From assembly GCF_037042905.1 (NCBI RefSeq), contig NC_087261.1, forward strand, positions 26,365,317 through 26,429,316: a DNA stretch of 64,000 nucleotides. Direction: 5' to 3'. How positions within the stretch are numbered: position 1 is the stretch's first letter; each line of letters begins with the position of its first letter. Made by a program: the position numbers and the translations under genes. Shown here in pieces: positions 1 through 11,630 of this stretch. The notes beneath the pieces are model-generated. The model did not search any database. It had not been told where the DNA came from and saw only the letters and a program-made list of their open reading frames with translations. The DNA is from Lytechinus pictus (Eukaryota; Echinodermata; Echinoidea; Temnopleuroida; Toxopneustidae).

Positions 1-1241
1 CCGGATTCGTCGTCATGATACTGGCGTTAAAACTTTTTATCACCTGCGTATATTACCCTCGATGTTATATTTTTTCCACACGGCACCGAAGATGCGCTGC
101 TAGGCAACATCACGACTGACGATGAAGATGCGACCCCTTCCGAGTCGTCGGAGATGAATTATTCATAATATTTTGATATCGGCGTATATATTTCATTCCA
201 ATTAATGATGGCGCCACCAGTAAGTTGAAATTTTGGCCTATATAGATCCTCGCATCTTCAATGTCTTCGCTAGTGTCCTTTGACGAAAAAAATGTAATAA
301 TCTATTGAAATCTTGGCACATGAATGGTTATTATCAAACTTGCCCTTGGAAAAAAAGACAAAACAGCCGCTGATCCACCTTCTTAGGTAGAAATTATGCC
401 TTCCATTCCTCACCCCGATGTAAATGGTCGGCTTAAAAAGAACTAAAACGGGAAAACTTTCATTTTGAAATTATTTTCTTCAAGCCAATAAAAACTCTGA
501 AGTCTTCACCCACGAATATAAAAAAAAATCTCTTTGATTCATTAACAACCATGCAACAATTAATTCACAATTTGATTTCAAGGAGTTTCTTTACTGATTG
601 GTAAACATATGAACTTCTTCGTTAATACAATTGATTAGCATAGTCCACATTAATAATACATGATAGTACCAATCAGTAGCGTAATGAGCCAAAACTTTTG
701 AGGGGGCTCGATATGGCGTATCGCGTTAAATTAATAAAAAGTTTGTGATAGATTTTGACATAATATTCAGAAAAATAGCATGTTTCATCCTTATCTCTTT
801 TTTTTTTTGGGGGGGGGAGGGGTAAGAGCTCCAACCCCCCCCCCCCCATTTGTACGCCAGTGGTAATGTGAAATACATAGTAATTTACATTATCTTTAAA
901 ACCAAGAAAATGCAAACATTCAAGGACATTAAATTAAAATCACGATGTTTCAAATATTCAGTACAATCATATATATAAATATTTAATGAAAAATAAAAAA
1001 ACAAATTTGAGGAAATCGGCCCCCACCAGTAACCTAGTGGGTCTTTGGGGGAAATGTGATCAAGATGATCCACTGAATGATGTCTGTAACTCAAATATTC
1101 AGTGTCATTATTTGTACTCTGTTTTATTCTTAGAGATGTGTTGAAGATAATTATAGCTCAACGAAGAACTGCGATGGGGGGGGGGGGGGGGGGTTCTTTG
1201 AAGATAATTTTTCTTCCAAGAAATTAATTTCTTTCAAGACA
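1..1241. other. Intergenic DNA, no gene seen
   Basis: AT-rich non-coding sequence with no convincing reading frame. It holds homopolymer runs: T then G at about 790-821, C at 835-847, and a G run at about 1176-1193. The piece around 675-860 looks like a degraded dispersed repeat. Confidence 0.5.
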
Positions 1242-1314
1242 GTTTCCGTAGTGTAGCGGTTATCACGTGAGTCTTACACACTCAAGGTCCCCGGTTCGAG
1301 CCCGGGCGGAAACA
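1242..1314 (+). tRNA. tRNA-Val, anticodon TAC
   Basis: A complete cloverleaf can be folded. The acceptor arms GTTTCCG (1242-1248) and CGGAAAC (1307-1313) pair fully and the discriminator base is A. The A box reads TAGTGTAGCGGTTA and the B box GGTTCGAGCC. The anticodon stem is closed by TGAGT/ACTCA around the loop CTTACAC, giving anticodon TAC, which reads GTA valine codons. The sequence closely resembles metazoan tRNA-Val genes. There is no intron. A run of six T (1315-1320) follows immediately and is a typical Pol III terminator. Unlike the tRNA-derived SINEs in this window, it has an intact acceptor stem and no SINE body, so I call it a real gene. Confidence 0.93.
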
Positions 1315-1320
1315 TTTTTT
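1315..1320 (+). terminator. Pol III T-run terminator of tRNA-Val
   Basis: Six T residues directly follow the discriminator base, as is usual for RNA polymerase III genes. Confidence 0.8.
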
Positions 1321-1377
1321 AAAATATCTCCTGATGTTTTTTTTTAATACTTACATGTTCAATTAATAATATCACTA

Positions 1378-1462
1378 GCGTAAATCCTTGCGTCACACCT
1401 ATTGTTTGGGGGATGATGATTGTTCCATCCTCTGAAAATGGACGTTACACAAGGATTTACGT
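1378..1462. repeat. Short imperfect inverted repeat
   Basis: GCGTAAATCCTTGCGTCAC at 1378-1396 is the near reverse complement of GTTACACAAGGATTTACG at 1444-1461, around a 47-bp centre. It looks like a small MITE or its remnant. Confidence 0.5.
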
Positions 1463-1973
1463 CAGTTTACAACATCCCCTTATCCCGTGATTTACAGTAA
1501 TATAAATATAGCCTACACTGTATCAGATCTATGTCCATGTAAGTCAATTTTATATCACTCTTATAAAGGATTGGCAAGTGACTGAATCTATTGTGAATAT
1601 GATTGTGTCTGATTTATAAAAATCGTCAATATCAACCAAAATTCTGGTAGATCCTAATTTTGACAATTTTCGACATAACGACGAGATTGATATCAGGTAA
1701 GCTGTATTGATGATGCGGTTTCTGCATCATTCTATGAGCTTTATTAACTTTTTTGTTGTTGACACCCTTGGCAATCACCTCCCGACTTCCGTTCACACCG
1801 TTGGCGGCACCCGGCCTTTACCGTCCGCCGAGTGATGATGCTCGTCATCATAGCAACGGGTATCCCAACGACCATGATGCGACCAGGAAGATGAGACAGG
1901 GAATTACTGGGATGATGAGGTCTCCCTCTACACAGCAAAATAACAAAGACAAACCTTTTACCAACGTTGATAC

Positions 1974-2320
1974 TTGGTCAGCTATATACTTTTAAGAACA
2001 TACGAAACAGTTGGTCACAATTTCTTTACCATCACAGGTTAGACAGAATTTATGCCCAGTAATTGGTCAAACATTTGACCATCTATTGGCCTTTTAAACA
2101 ATAGTTGGTCAAAATTTGTCAAATTTCGAGCAACAACAATAATTGGTCTATTTGTGTTTTATTTTTCTTTATATCCAGTTGGTCAAAATTACAAGTACTG
2201 GTGAGAATTTTCTCCCAACGCCTGTTGGTCAAAATAATATTGGTCAAATGTCTTTGACCGACTCCTCCTCATGTTCCATTATTATGAACGTTGATAAAAC
2301 TGTTTTTCCTTTTGGTCATG
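1974..2320 (+). repeat. Cluster of TTGGTCA motifs
   Basis: TTGGTCA or TTGGTCAAA recurs at about 1974, 2011, 2063, 2105, 2179, 2225, 2240 and 2312, with a TTGGTCT at 2143 and opposite-strand TTTGACC at about 2075 and 2254. Spacing is irregular (15-75 bp). It reads as a decayed minisatellite or repeat-family fragment. Confidence 0.55.
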
Positions 2321-2664
2321 TTTGTGCAAATTCATCGTGGAATCAGGAGGTGAAATGACATTCTTTAATCAATGAACAATATAGACGGGCTGCTTAGGAG
2401 GCTAATTATGTATTTGTTGTACCATGGACCTATGATTCCATGGTTGTACAAAACAAAGAACTTGCGAATGACATTTTCTTGAATTGTTGACAACCATCAG
2501 ATTTAAACGATCTGTTAGCAAAGGAGAATCATTGTCTAAATGTTATTTTTGAGGGAAAGTAACATTTGTCTATATATACAGTAATGAATAATGATATTGA
2601 CAGATATCAAATCACAACAAGAGCTGTGGTGTTTGTTAGCCGCTATACACACAGTAAAAAAAAA

Positions 2665-2841
2665 TATACAACGCTGTTTACTATATGAACCTTACAGTAA
2701 TTGTTTAAACAGTTTAAACAAGTGTTTAAATCATAAGCAACAAAGTTTAATTTTCAATATCTAATTTCCAATTAATTAAACATGATTGCTTAAACGGTTA
2801 AACAAATACTGTAAGGTTCATATAGTAAACAGCGTTGTATA
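2665..2841. mobile_element. Palindromic MITE with perfect 35-bp terminal inverted repeats
   Basis: Bases 2665-2699 and 2807-2841 are perfect inverted repeats starting TATACAACGCTGTTTACTAT. The interior is AT-rich. The TA at the ends could be the target duplication of a Tc1/mariner-type element. A diverged second copy lies at 9672-9831. Confidence 0.85.
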
Positions 2842-3297
2842 AAATCTTAAACAGCGTTTTTACTGTGCAGAGAGACCCGCTCCAGTCATTTTATTCCGGT
2901 GTTAATTAAATTTAGAAACAGAAGAAGAAGAAAAAAACACCCTAATAATAAAAAGACGAAAAAGACACAAAATATCACGATTGTAGTTTAAAGTCAGTCT
3001 AATATAATTTTGATCATTTTTATTTTGTTTAGAATAAGGTATTTGATATCTTTTTTTTTGCCTGAAAGTTTGCCTATATTCAGTATTCTATGCATAACGG
3101 GTATATAAATAGAAACTTAATAACGTAATTCACAGTTTTTTAATGGCGCCATCTCTGAGAAGATGGTTATTGATGTATTTCCCTTGATAGAATAAAACGG
3201 GGCTTGGCGGAGTAAGAAATGTTAAAAACAATGTCGGAAATTCTTACAAGTTGGTAAATGAATCAAAGGGATCACTCTGGTTTAGTTTTATTTGATG

Positions 3298-3615
3298 ATT
3301 TGGAGGGGGGAAATGGGTTGCACATCAAGTGAGACACTGCACTTCTCGCGTTCTTATTGCATTAGGGTATGTTTATAACCAAATACTTCGCCGTTTGTAT
3401 ATAAATAAAATTTAAATAATTTTAGGGCCTATAGGCGAAGTTGGCGAATACGTATGGAGGTATTCCAAACTTAAGGGAGGGAGGCACTACACCTTTTGCG
3501 TTCTTGGTGCATAAGGGCAATGTTTTTAACATTACACCTCGGCTACTCATACAAAAATAAAATTCAATAATTTTATAGGCCAAGTTGATGATAAACATGG
3601 GGGTATATCAACCAT
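3298..3615 (+). repeat. Two-copy diverged tandem repeat, about 150 bp unit
   Basis: The blocks around 3325-3445 and 3480-3600 share, in order, GGCACTACACCTTTTGCGTT-like sequence, a GTTTATAAC/GTTTTTAAC segment, AATTTAAATAATTTTA-like sequence and a GGCC...AAGTTG segment. Confidence 0.45.
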
Positions 3616-4051
3616 ACAGGTGACACGACATTTGCTTAACTGTAGATGTAAGGCTAGAGTTTCGGTTGCAATAGGGTTTTATGTTAGGTTTAGGGTATAG
3701 GGTAGGGTAGGGTGTTTAATCCAGGGTTGAAGTTAGTTATTCGATTAGTGTGTGAAATTTAAAGCTGATAAATATTTGTTGCCTGAGCAAATGTCGTGGA
3801 AACGGTATTTCACACATTACTTTAATGGAAATAATATATCAAATGATTCGAGATTGGATGGGCCTACCCTTACACAATTATCTTCTATCAGATGTAGTGA
3901 TCATCACTCTTCATGATATATTTTTTTTGTATTAAGTAGTTTTTATTGGCTTCAATTCATATACACAATAAAATACATATAAAAATATGAGTTTGATGTC
4001 TACAAATTGATGAATACCTTGACAACTCATAAATTTAACACTATTTTTTCC

Positions 4052-5869
4052 TTAAGGACGTTCCACAGTTAAAATGAAGTCCATGTCATTTTCACCAAAT
4101 TTTGCAGAGAGTTACTTTGGTATCTATGCATTATGAAAATGCAAAAAATAATATAGGTTCATGTGCTTGTTTTTTTTCTACGGGACTTCAAAGTTGCCGT
4201 ATTTGAATGATATGAAATGTTGCGCAATCATGAGAATTATGCCTCTCTTAGACCTCACCAATTCACCAAATGAGTTCAAATCATCTTTACTCTCTCAATA
4301 TCGCATCAAACTTCATAAAACTTTCAGGATGTGTAACTTAGTATATATCAAAGTAGGAGAAAGTATTTTAATTGGTAAAACTATGTCTACTTGGAGTCAG
4401 CAGCGCCCTCATTTGGCAAGAATGGTGCAAAAATTCGGAAAAAACAAATCTTCAAAGACGTGAATCTATTCAAAAATTTAAAAAGCATTTCATAAGCTGC
4501 ACTTTTTTCAAAATCCATATCATTTTTATCAAATTCGGCTAAACTGTAGAGGAATGTATATGGAAGATGTTGGGAAGTTAAAAATATGGGGTCCATGTGC
4601 TCGTTTTTCAACTAAAAGTGTCCAAATTGTTGCGAGTTGGCTTGAAAATCGCCTAAAATGCGCCGAAAACGCGCAAAAGTCTAATAATACCGTCTAAAAT
4701 GCGAATGGTTCCCGTATTTTTGCTCCCAAACATTCAAAATCCATGTCATTTTCGTCATAATCTCTAAATTTGTAGAGGAATATATTCTAAAGCCGTTAAA
4801 ATATTAAAAATATGGGGTCCATGTGCTCGTTTTTAAACTATCAGTGTCTAAACTGTTGCGAGTTGGCTTGAAACAGCCCAAAATGCGCCGAAAACAAGCA
4901 AAATACCGTCTAAAATGCGAGTGGTTCCGTAGTCTTGCTCCCAAACATTGAAAATCTATGTCGTTTTCATCATACTTTGCACATAGATACTTTAGCACCT
5001 GAATATTCCAAATAAACAAAAATTAATATGGGTCCATGTGCGTGATTTTTTTGCTATAGAGCTTAAAAGTTGACAAAAAATGGATGATGTTCTTAAAAAG
5101 TGCGCATCCAAAAGAATTTGGCATTTTTAGACCTCACGAGATCACAACATTGAGTTTAAAGCCCTGTTATTCAGTCAAAATCCATGAAAATTTCATCAAA
5201 TTTTGCAATTTGATTAATAATTGTATCCGTAAGATGGATAATTTATTTATATTGCTGTCAATTGTTTGCTCATAGAAGTCTAACAACACTCTCAGTTCTT
5301 AGAAATTGCGGGAAAGATACTCGACCTCAAAAATTTCAATAACAAACTTGAGAAGTAAAAGAAATGCTGCACTTTATTCAAAACCCATGTCAGGTTCACC
5401 AAACTTTGCAAAGTTGTAGAGGAAGGTATACCTAAGAGGTGCAATCATTAAAAAATGTGGGTTCATGTGCTTGTTTTCAAACTGTCAGCACTCTTATTAG
5501 AGCAAATTTGCTTCCCAAAACACCCGAAAACGTGCCAAAAGCATTATCTATGAGAGGAAAAATCCGAACCACTTTTCCATTTATTCATACTCGGGGTCAT
5601 ATTCATCATACTTTGCAGCACTACAGAGAAACAATTTTGAAATTGTAGAGGAATAAAAAAAATGGTCCCTGGAATAATTCCAGTTTATTATAGCTTCATA
5701 AAATAACACATCAGATCTGCAGTAAGTTTAGATAAGGAGAAAAATCAGCTCACATAATTATACCTACAGCTGATTAAATCACAAGTTCATCCATTGTGAC
5801 GTCAGCGCGCAGAGTGTAAAATATGCGCAGATCATGATGCGCACAAACATAACTGTGGAACGTCCTTAA
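4052..5869. mobile_element. TTAA-ended 1.8-kb non-autonomous transposon
   Basis: The ends are inverted copies of TTAAGGACGTTCCACAGTT (4052-4070 and 5851-5869). No transposase frame is visible. The interior is a run of diverged units of about 220 bp, each with CATGTCATTTTC, TTTGCA..GTAGAGGAA and GGTCCATGTGCTCGTTTT segments. The units at about 4580-4790 and 4805-5000 are the clearest pair. A related 943-bp copy lies at 62868-63810. TTAA at both ends of both copies suggests a TTAA target site, as used by piggyBac and some other superfamilies, but TTAA could also be part of the repeat itself. Confidence 0.8.
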
Positions 5870-7359
5870 GTGTGACAACACATTATCAGACATCTTCCAA
5901 TACATAATTATAAATAACATTGATTAATATGCATTAAAAATAAGCTTCTACAATAAATTCAACATATTCAATTCCCCCCAGTGTCAAATATTAACATAAA
6001 AAAGAGATTTTCCAAATATACATAAATAAATAATTAATAAAAACCTAAACGAATTGAAGCCATCAGTATTTTTTTAAAACCCATCGCCTCGGCCTCTTCA
6101 CTCAGATAATTTCTATCTGAACAACAAACTCAGCCCTGGACCCTGCCCCCCCCCCCCCGACCCTCCCTAAAACACCCCCATCCCCTATCCGGTGGAAAAA
6201 CTGGCTCTGGGATACACGCAAGCGATCGAGAGCTAATCAATAATTAAACCCATCCCGAACGTCGCCAAGACAATGCGGGTTCCTCTTCATTAAAAGAAGA
6301 TCAAATAAGAACCCCGGCTGAACAATATACTCAATAATACTTCATTTCTCATCAATGCTCCTTTAATCAATATTTTGCGTGGTGTCCCCCGCTGGTCCTA
6401 TTCAATAATCAATGCATTGTATGCACACACTATGAAAAGACGAGTTGGTGTAATAAGTGTGTTGGGTTTTATTATTGGAAGCCCACCCTTGCGTGCTGCG
6501 CAGACACATTCCGGGTTGCCGTGGAACCAAGGGGGGCCAACCACTGATCTGTATAGTGGGGGCAAACTGGGATCATTCTTCAGGTGCGAGTCTGGTACTC
6601 TTCGCAGAGAATAATTGGAGGCTGAGAATAAAGTTGGAATAGAACGATGTTCTCTTAATTTTTTCATATGCTAAAATTGGAAAGAATTTTATGGACATTG
6701 TTACAGTGAACGAGGAAGAATCACCAAGGAAACTTTATTTCAACTTCGTCCAAACTTACGCCCCAATGAATGGACTTCCGTTGCGTCGTCGGGAACAACT
6801 CAATCAGTTTTTGCGATGCTATAATACACCCTTGAAACATCGGAACATAGTTTCTTTGCATCGATGTACAGGTAGGTTGTATATATTATACTGTTAACTA
6901 TATATGTAAATATACATGTATATATATCTAATTCAGTCATCACGGTCTAAATATTTTGGGTCTACCAATAAAATGACATTTGAGCCGATTTGTCAGGAAC
7001 GCGCCAACGCGTCTTCACCACCTTGAAGCAGCACTCACGCTTGAGGAAGAAATAAAACCTAAATTTGAAATAGATAGAGGAAATAAAACTATGAGATTGT
7101 GGCTATTTTACTTTGTCCATGAAATAATATTTCGAGGTTCATTTGACATGATGGATAAGAATGAAGCCTAACAATCACAAGGCTAACCAACACAAACCCT
7201 CTTGTAGTTAACATATGCACTGATACCCCATAATGGGTGATGCTTATTTAATTTTCTTTCAAAATATAACAAGGGAAGCTATTATTAATCTTGTTTCAAA
7301 CATTACAGTGTAAAAAATATGCTGTGCTCTGTAAGATATGCTTCAAATTTATTGGCATC
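5870..7359. other. Intergenic DNA, no secure gene
   Basis: A C-rich run lies at about 6148-6160. A reading frame at 6691-6894 ends near a donor-like GTAGGT but has no recognisable homology. Otherwise nothing can be supported. Confidence 0.4.
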
Positions 7360-7640
7360 ATCACATCAATCACATTATCATCATAACCATCTGTATCATC
7401 ATCCTCCTCATCACCACCAGCATCACCAACACTGCACCACCATCATAATCATCATCATCATCATCATCATCATCGACAACAACAAAAACATCATCATCGT
7501 CACCATCTTCATCATCTTCATCACCATCAATATCATCATCACCGTCACCACCATTATCATCATCATCATCATTATCATTACCACCATCAACATCATTGTC
7601 ATCAACATCATCGTCGTTGTCGTCGTCGTCATTTGAATTG
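7360..7640 (+). repeat. (CAT/CAC)n trinucleotide-rich tract
   Basis: About 280 bp of interrupted ATC/CAC trinucleotides ending in (GTC)n. Long reading frames of low-complexity I/T/H, M/V or D/G on either strand are artefacts of this tract. Confidence 0.9.
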
Positions 7641-8198
7641 AATGTAGATATGTACACACACTCACTATGACTAAATCCCCGTATAGTCTTGCCACGAAAC
7701 TATACATTGCTGTTCTTATGGAGACGACCGTGATCAGTAACCATGGTAACGTTAAAATGATAATACCGCGAAGGAGTTTCAAACCAGAAATTGAAGAAGA
7801 CGGATTAATTTATTGTTACATTTGGCCTCAATTTGGTTCGTGTATCTCGAAATACTTAAATTAGCTATAAACTTGATCAAGGGATGAGCGTGAATTCGAT
7901 TAGATTGGAATCCCCATTGATATGGGTTGAATAGATCAGCCTGAGGGGGTAATAATGGGGAAGACTTAACAATAGAAAGAGGGGGAGAAACTTGATCAGT
8001 CTTGAAGAGCAAACCCTATTGGAATCTCGGGGGTTCTTCAGCATCCCAGCACCCCTGTTTTATCGGGACATGGTTACAAAATTACGATACGTTTAGTATT
8101 TTGGTTTGGATAAGTAATGTTGCTTTACGTTAAATACCTAAGTTTAGTTCAGGTTTGTCTATAGACAAGTTATTATTTTACTTGAGTTTAGTTTACTT

Positions 8199-8523
8199 AA
8201 AGGTCAAGTCCACCCCCCAAAAAAGTTGATTTGAATAAATAGAGATAAATCAAACTAGCATAACGCTGAAAAATTTCATCAAAATTTGAATACTTCATAT
8301 TTTATGCAATAAAATGCAAAAGAAATAGTGAGTGGATGACGTCATCAGTCTCCTTATTTGCATACAAACCAGGACGCGCATAATAGATGTTTTGTAAAAT
8401 TAAGCAAAACTTTAAAATGTCATAACTTTCTTATTTCACATCCGATTTTGATGAAATTTTCAGTGTTATGCTTGTTAGATTTTTCTCTTTTTATTCAAAT
8501 CCATTTTTCGTTGGGTGGACTTG
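8199..8523. mobile_element. Short copy of the AAGTCCACC-TIR MITE family
   Basis: It starts AAAGGTCAAGTCCACC and ends GGGTGGACTTG. The conserved subterminal pieces GTTGATTTGAATAAA and TTATTCAAATCCA are inverted partners. At about 325 bp it is an internally deleted version of the roughly 610-bp copies at 17963 and 59155. It carries the family's AAAATGTCATAACTTTCTTA segment. Confidence 0.8.
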
Positions 8524-9635
8524 TTTATTAAGTTATTTTTAGTTCAGATTAGTTTCATTTTATTATATGTTGTTTTGTTTGTTTCACTGAAGGCCTATAT
8601 AATTATGTATTCTGTTGAAAGTTTAATTTGGTTTTTAAAATGGAAAAATATAGATATGAAGAATGAGTAGAAGAAGGAGGTGTTTAATAGGTGATTGGCA
8701 CTTATTGGTTGACAGTAAGTTAATTGTTAAGGTTAAAGTGCAGTGTATTTACAACTTAAAGCAAGAGGGCTCGCAATTTAACTTGCAAAAATAACGCGAT
8801 GGACAACAGACTGTCGTCTGCAATAGTAGACTAAGCGCAGACAAGGGAAGACAGAAGATAAGCAGTGAACCGGAACCAATCATCGATGAGGGTCGCATCA
8901 TCGACAATGATGTTTACAAGTTTGTTTCAATAGCTATTGAAAAGGGAATGGGTATTGAATGGTTAAATTGTCATTACCAAAAAAAAAACTGCTCTGAATG
9001 GTGGTGGGGTACATGGAAGGGCGGGGAGAGGGCTGGAAGGGCTAGGTAGTCCTATCGTAAGGGATCGAGGGATTATAACAAAGTTTTATCATGTTTATAG
9101 AGATATTCCATCAACGATGTGGTGATATGTGGTTAAAAACTCTGGCAAATATAAGTGCATCGAGAGAAAAAGAAAAAGAAAGACAGTTTGGCAATCCTGC
9201 ATCTGACACATCCATCAGCACTATCGGGTTTTTACAAAAGTAGAAGCGTGGTTCACAGTTGCCATAATATAATGGGGCGACGATAATGACACCCCCATCA
9301 AAAGCCCTTCACAGAAGAATAGAAGGAAAAGCTTTAGAGCCTTTATACTGAGGATCATGACTTTGAAAATATTTTTTTAAGTCATGCAAGACAATAGAAA
9401 ATATCAACTGGTCAGAATAAAATGAATGCCCCCATAGCCTGCACATCCCCTCTGTGGCCAGACCCTCTCCATTTTTCACGAGTATCAACCAGCCCCCCCC
9501 CCACCTGCTCCCCTCCCCCAGATCGACCCCCATCACCACCGCGATGGCGGCTCCACTGCATGCAAACAGGTCAAAGGCAGTTTTTTTTAATATATATTTT
9601 GTTACCTTACAGAAGCCAATACGTGAAACTTTAAG

Positions 9636-9638
<3 letters not shown>

Positions 9639-9676
<38 letters not shown>
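9639..9676 (+). repeat. (AT)n microsatellite
   Basis: About 19 AT repeats directly abut the MITE at 9672. Confidence 0.9.
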
Positions 9677-9677
<1 letters not shown>

Positions 9678-9831
9678 ACGCTATTGACTATATGAACTTT
9701 AAAGTAGTAAACTCTTGAATAACAATGCTTAATTTGTAATATTTAATCTTCAATAAATTTGCATGGGTGTTTAAACTGTTAAAATGTTAAACAACCACTG
9801 CACAGTTCATAAAGTAAACAGTGTTGCATAC
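9672..9831. mobile_element. Second copy of the TATACAACGCTGTTTAC MITE
   Basis: Diverged relative of 2665-2841. The left end is TATACAACGCTATTGACTAT and the right end reads GTTCATAAAGTAAACAGTGT in reverse sense. It sits at the end of an (AT)n run, consistent with TA-targeted insertion. Confidence 0.7.
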
Positions 9832-10340
9832 AATCTAAACTGCTATGCATGGGGGCATCCCACCATGCACAATCAAGCAATGGGTTTCATTAACAACACT
9901 TCTTTGAAAAGGGAACAGAAACAATTGGTTTTATTGATTTTGATTGCCTTGTTCACGTGAGAGCGGTCGATAATTACAATTGGTCGTCTATCTTAACTTT
10001 GATCCTTATTGATGGTGGAAACATTATTAGTTCGAGACAATAGGGCCCCTTTTTTTTCAGAATAGTGTTTAGCACTGTCTTCTGGGCCCTTTCAAATGTT
10101 AAGGGCTCTTCCGTTTTCTCTGTGTAATAATATTTCACCATCATAATCCAATAATTAGTTTAATGATGTCACCTTTTTTGTAATCAGTAATATGGAATTC
10201 CGAACTTACATGGGCGAAAGTTGTATGTCGGGAACGATATGAATGTATGTCCCATTTCGTCATTACTGATTTTACTTACCCAGGGTGTCTTTTTCACAAA
10301 TATTTATACAGAAAAAGTATAACTTTGACATTGTTTACAA

Positions 10341-10672
10341 GCGTCGTGGTGTAGCGGTTCGGACTCTCGCCTTGCAATCAGAGAGTCGTGTGTTCGAATC
10401 CCACCATGGCCTAGCGTCCTTTGGCAAGGCGTCAATCCACAATTTGCCACTCTTTACCCAGGAGCTAAATGGGTGCCCGATAATGCGAAAGTCTGTGTAG
10501 TATGCCTAGCAACTGAGTCTTGGAACCTGTTTGGAATGCTCCCCAGGGAGTCGAGAAAGTGCATAAATGGTGTGCGGGCATGTCAGGATTCGATGACTGG
10601 GGTATAATGATAATTGTAATGTAAAGCGCTTAGAAACAAAGTGTAATAAGTGCTATATAAATGTAACTATTT
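10341..10672 (+). mobile_element. tRNA-derived SINE, family A
   Basis: The head keeps Pol III promoter boxes: A box TGGTGTAGCGGTTC and B box GTGTTCGAATCCC. A tRNA-unrelated body follows, ending AAAGCGCTTAGAAAC..GTGCTATATAAATG. The tail type GCTATATAAATCCAGCTATTA recurs in the SINEs near 19.6, 47.2-47.7 and 61.75 kb. Confidence 0.75.
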
Positions 10673-10675
10673 TTT

Positions 10676-10755
10676 GTACATTTTTATTTATTTATTTATT
10701 CATTTATGTATTTATTTATTCATTCATTTATTTGTTTATTTATTTATTTATTCAT
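10676..10755 (+). repeat. (TTTA)n-rich tract
   Basis: Tetranucleotide repeat with ATTC interruptions directly after the SINE, possibly grown from its tail. Confidence 0.85.
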
Positions 10756-11060
10756 ATAACTGTCATTTATATTGGCTGTTGTGCCCTGTTTCCATGTTAA
10801 TTACCAGTGACGAGAGGGATAAATTATCATTAAAACAAAGACACTTTTTGTGGTTATGAACATTTATTTGGGCCAAGTCCCCTCCGATATGCCAGTGCTA
10901 GATACCTTCATGGCAAAGTTACCAAGATTATGAGTATTTTTTTTTAAATGGGGCCCATAACTTGAATACAAAATGGCATTCTCAATTTGATGAAAGTGAC
11001 TTTTGGGCTGGCGACAAGAATTGACATTGTATACAGACAGGCCAATAGATTTTCACTTAC

Positions 11061-11281
11061 TACACAGCAAAAACTGTGGTGTTAACCGGTGTACATAGAG
11101 GACTACACCAGTTATTTCACACCGGTGTTGAATTGGTGGTGTTAGTTTTACACCTATAGCTGTCATTACAACACCTTTGGTTGTTACATTTACACGCTTT
11201 GGTGTTATTTTTAATCTCACGGTGTGGTCCTCTATTAACACCAACTGGTGTCAGTTTTAACACCGCAGTTTTTACAGTGTA
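11061..11281. mobile_element. Palindromic MITE, ACTG-GTGTTAA type
   Basis: The left end TACACAGCAAAAACTGTGGT pairs with the right end CCGCAGTTTTTACAGTGTA. The interior repeats GGTGTTA/TAACACC. Outermost TA could be a target duplication. Confidence 0.75.
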
Positions 11282-11630
11282 GCACCACTTCCCGCAGCCA
11301 TAGTGAGAGAGAACTCGGTATTTACTCGTGTGGATGATAATCCATAATTCGTCACCTTTCTCTCTATACATGCTAACGAGCCTTTTGTCACACTTTCCAA
11401 TAATTATAATACTCAGACCAATAACTCGCGCTCTACTTTCGCTCTCAAACAATACTTACAAAAGGGGGGCAAACAGCGCAAGTACTCAGAAATATTGATT
11501 ATTGTCTCAAGCATGTTGAAGGAAGATTCGAGTACCAAGACTAGACATCCTTACTTGTGTTTTTTTTTTCTTTCCATAACTGTATTTCTGTATGTCGTTC
11601 TCTTGTATTCTATCCTGGCTAGTCACATCG

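Noticed and set aside
6691-6897. A 68-codon frame ending close to a GTAGGT donor-like site
   Set aside because: No recognisable homology, no clear acceptor or partner exons. Kept only as a possibility.
7319-7782. Long frames of Ile/Thr/His, Asp or Met/Val on both strands
   Set aside because: They are translations of the (CAT/CAC)n tract with no non-repetitive coding part.
10341-10415. Possible tRNA gene
   Set aside because: A and B boxes are present but the acceptor stem does not close and a SINE body follows, so it is a SINE head. The same applies at 30780-30850, 47218-47290 and 61950-62022.
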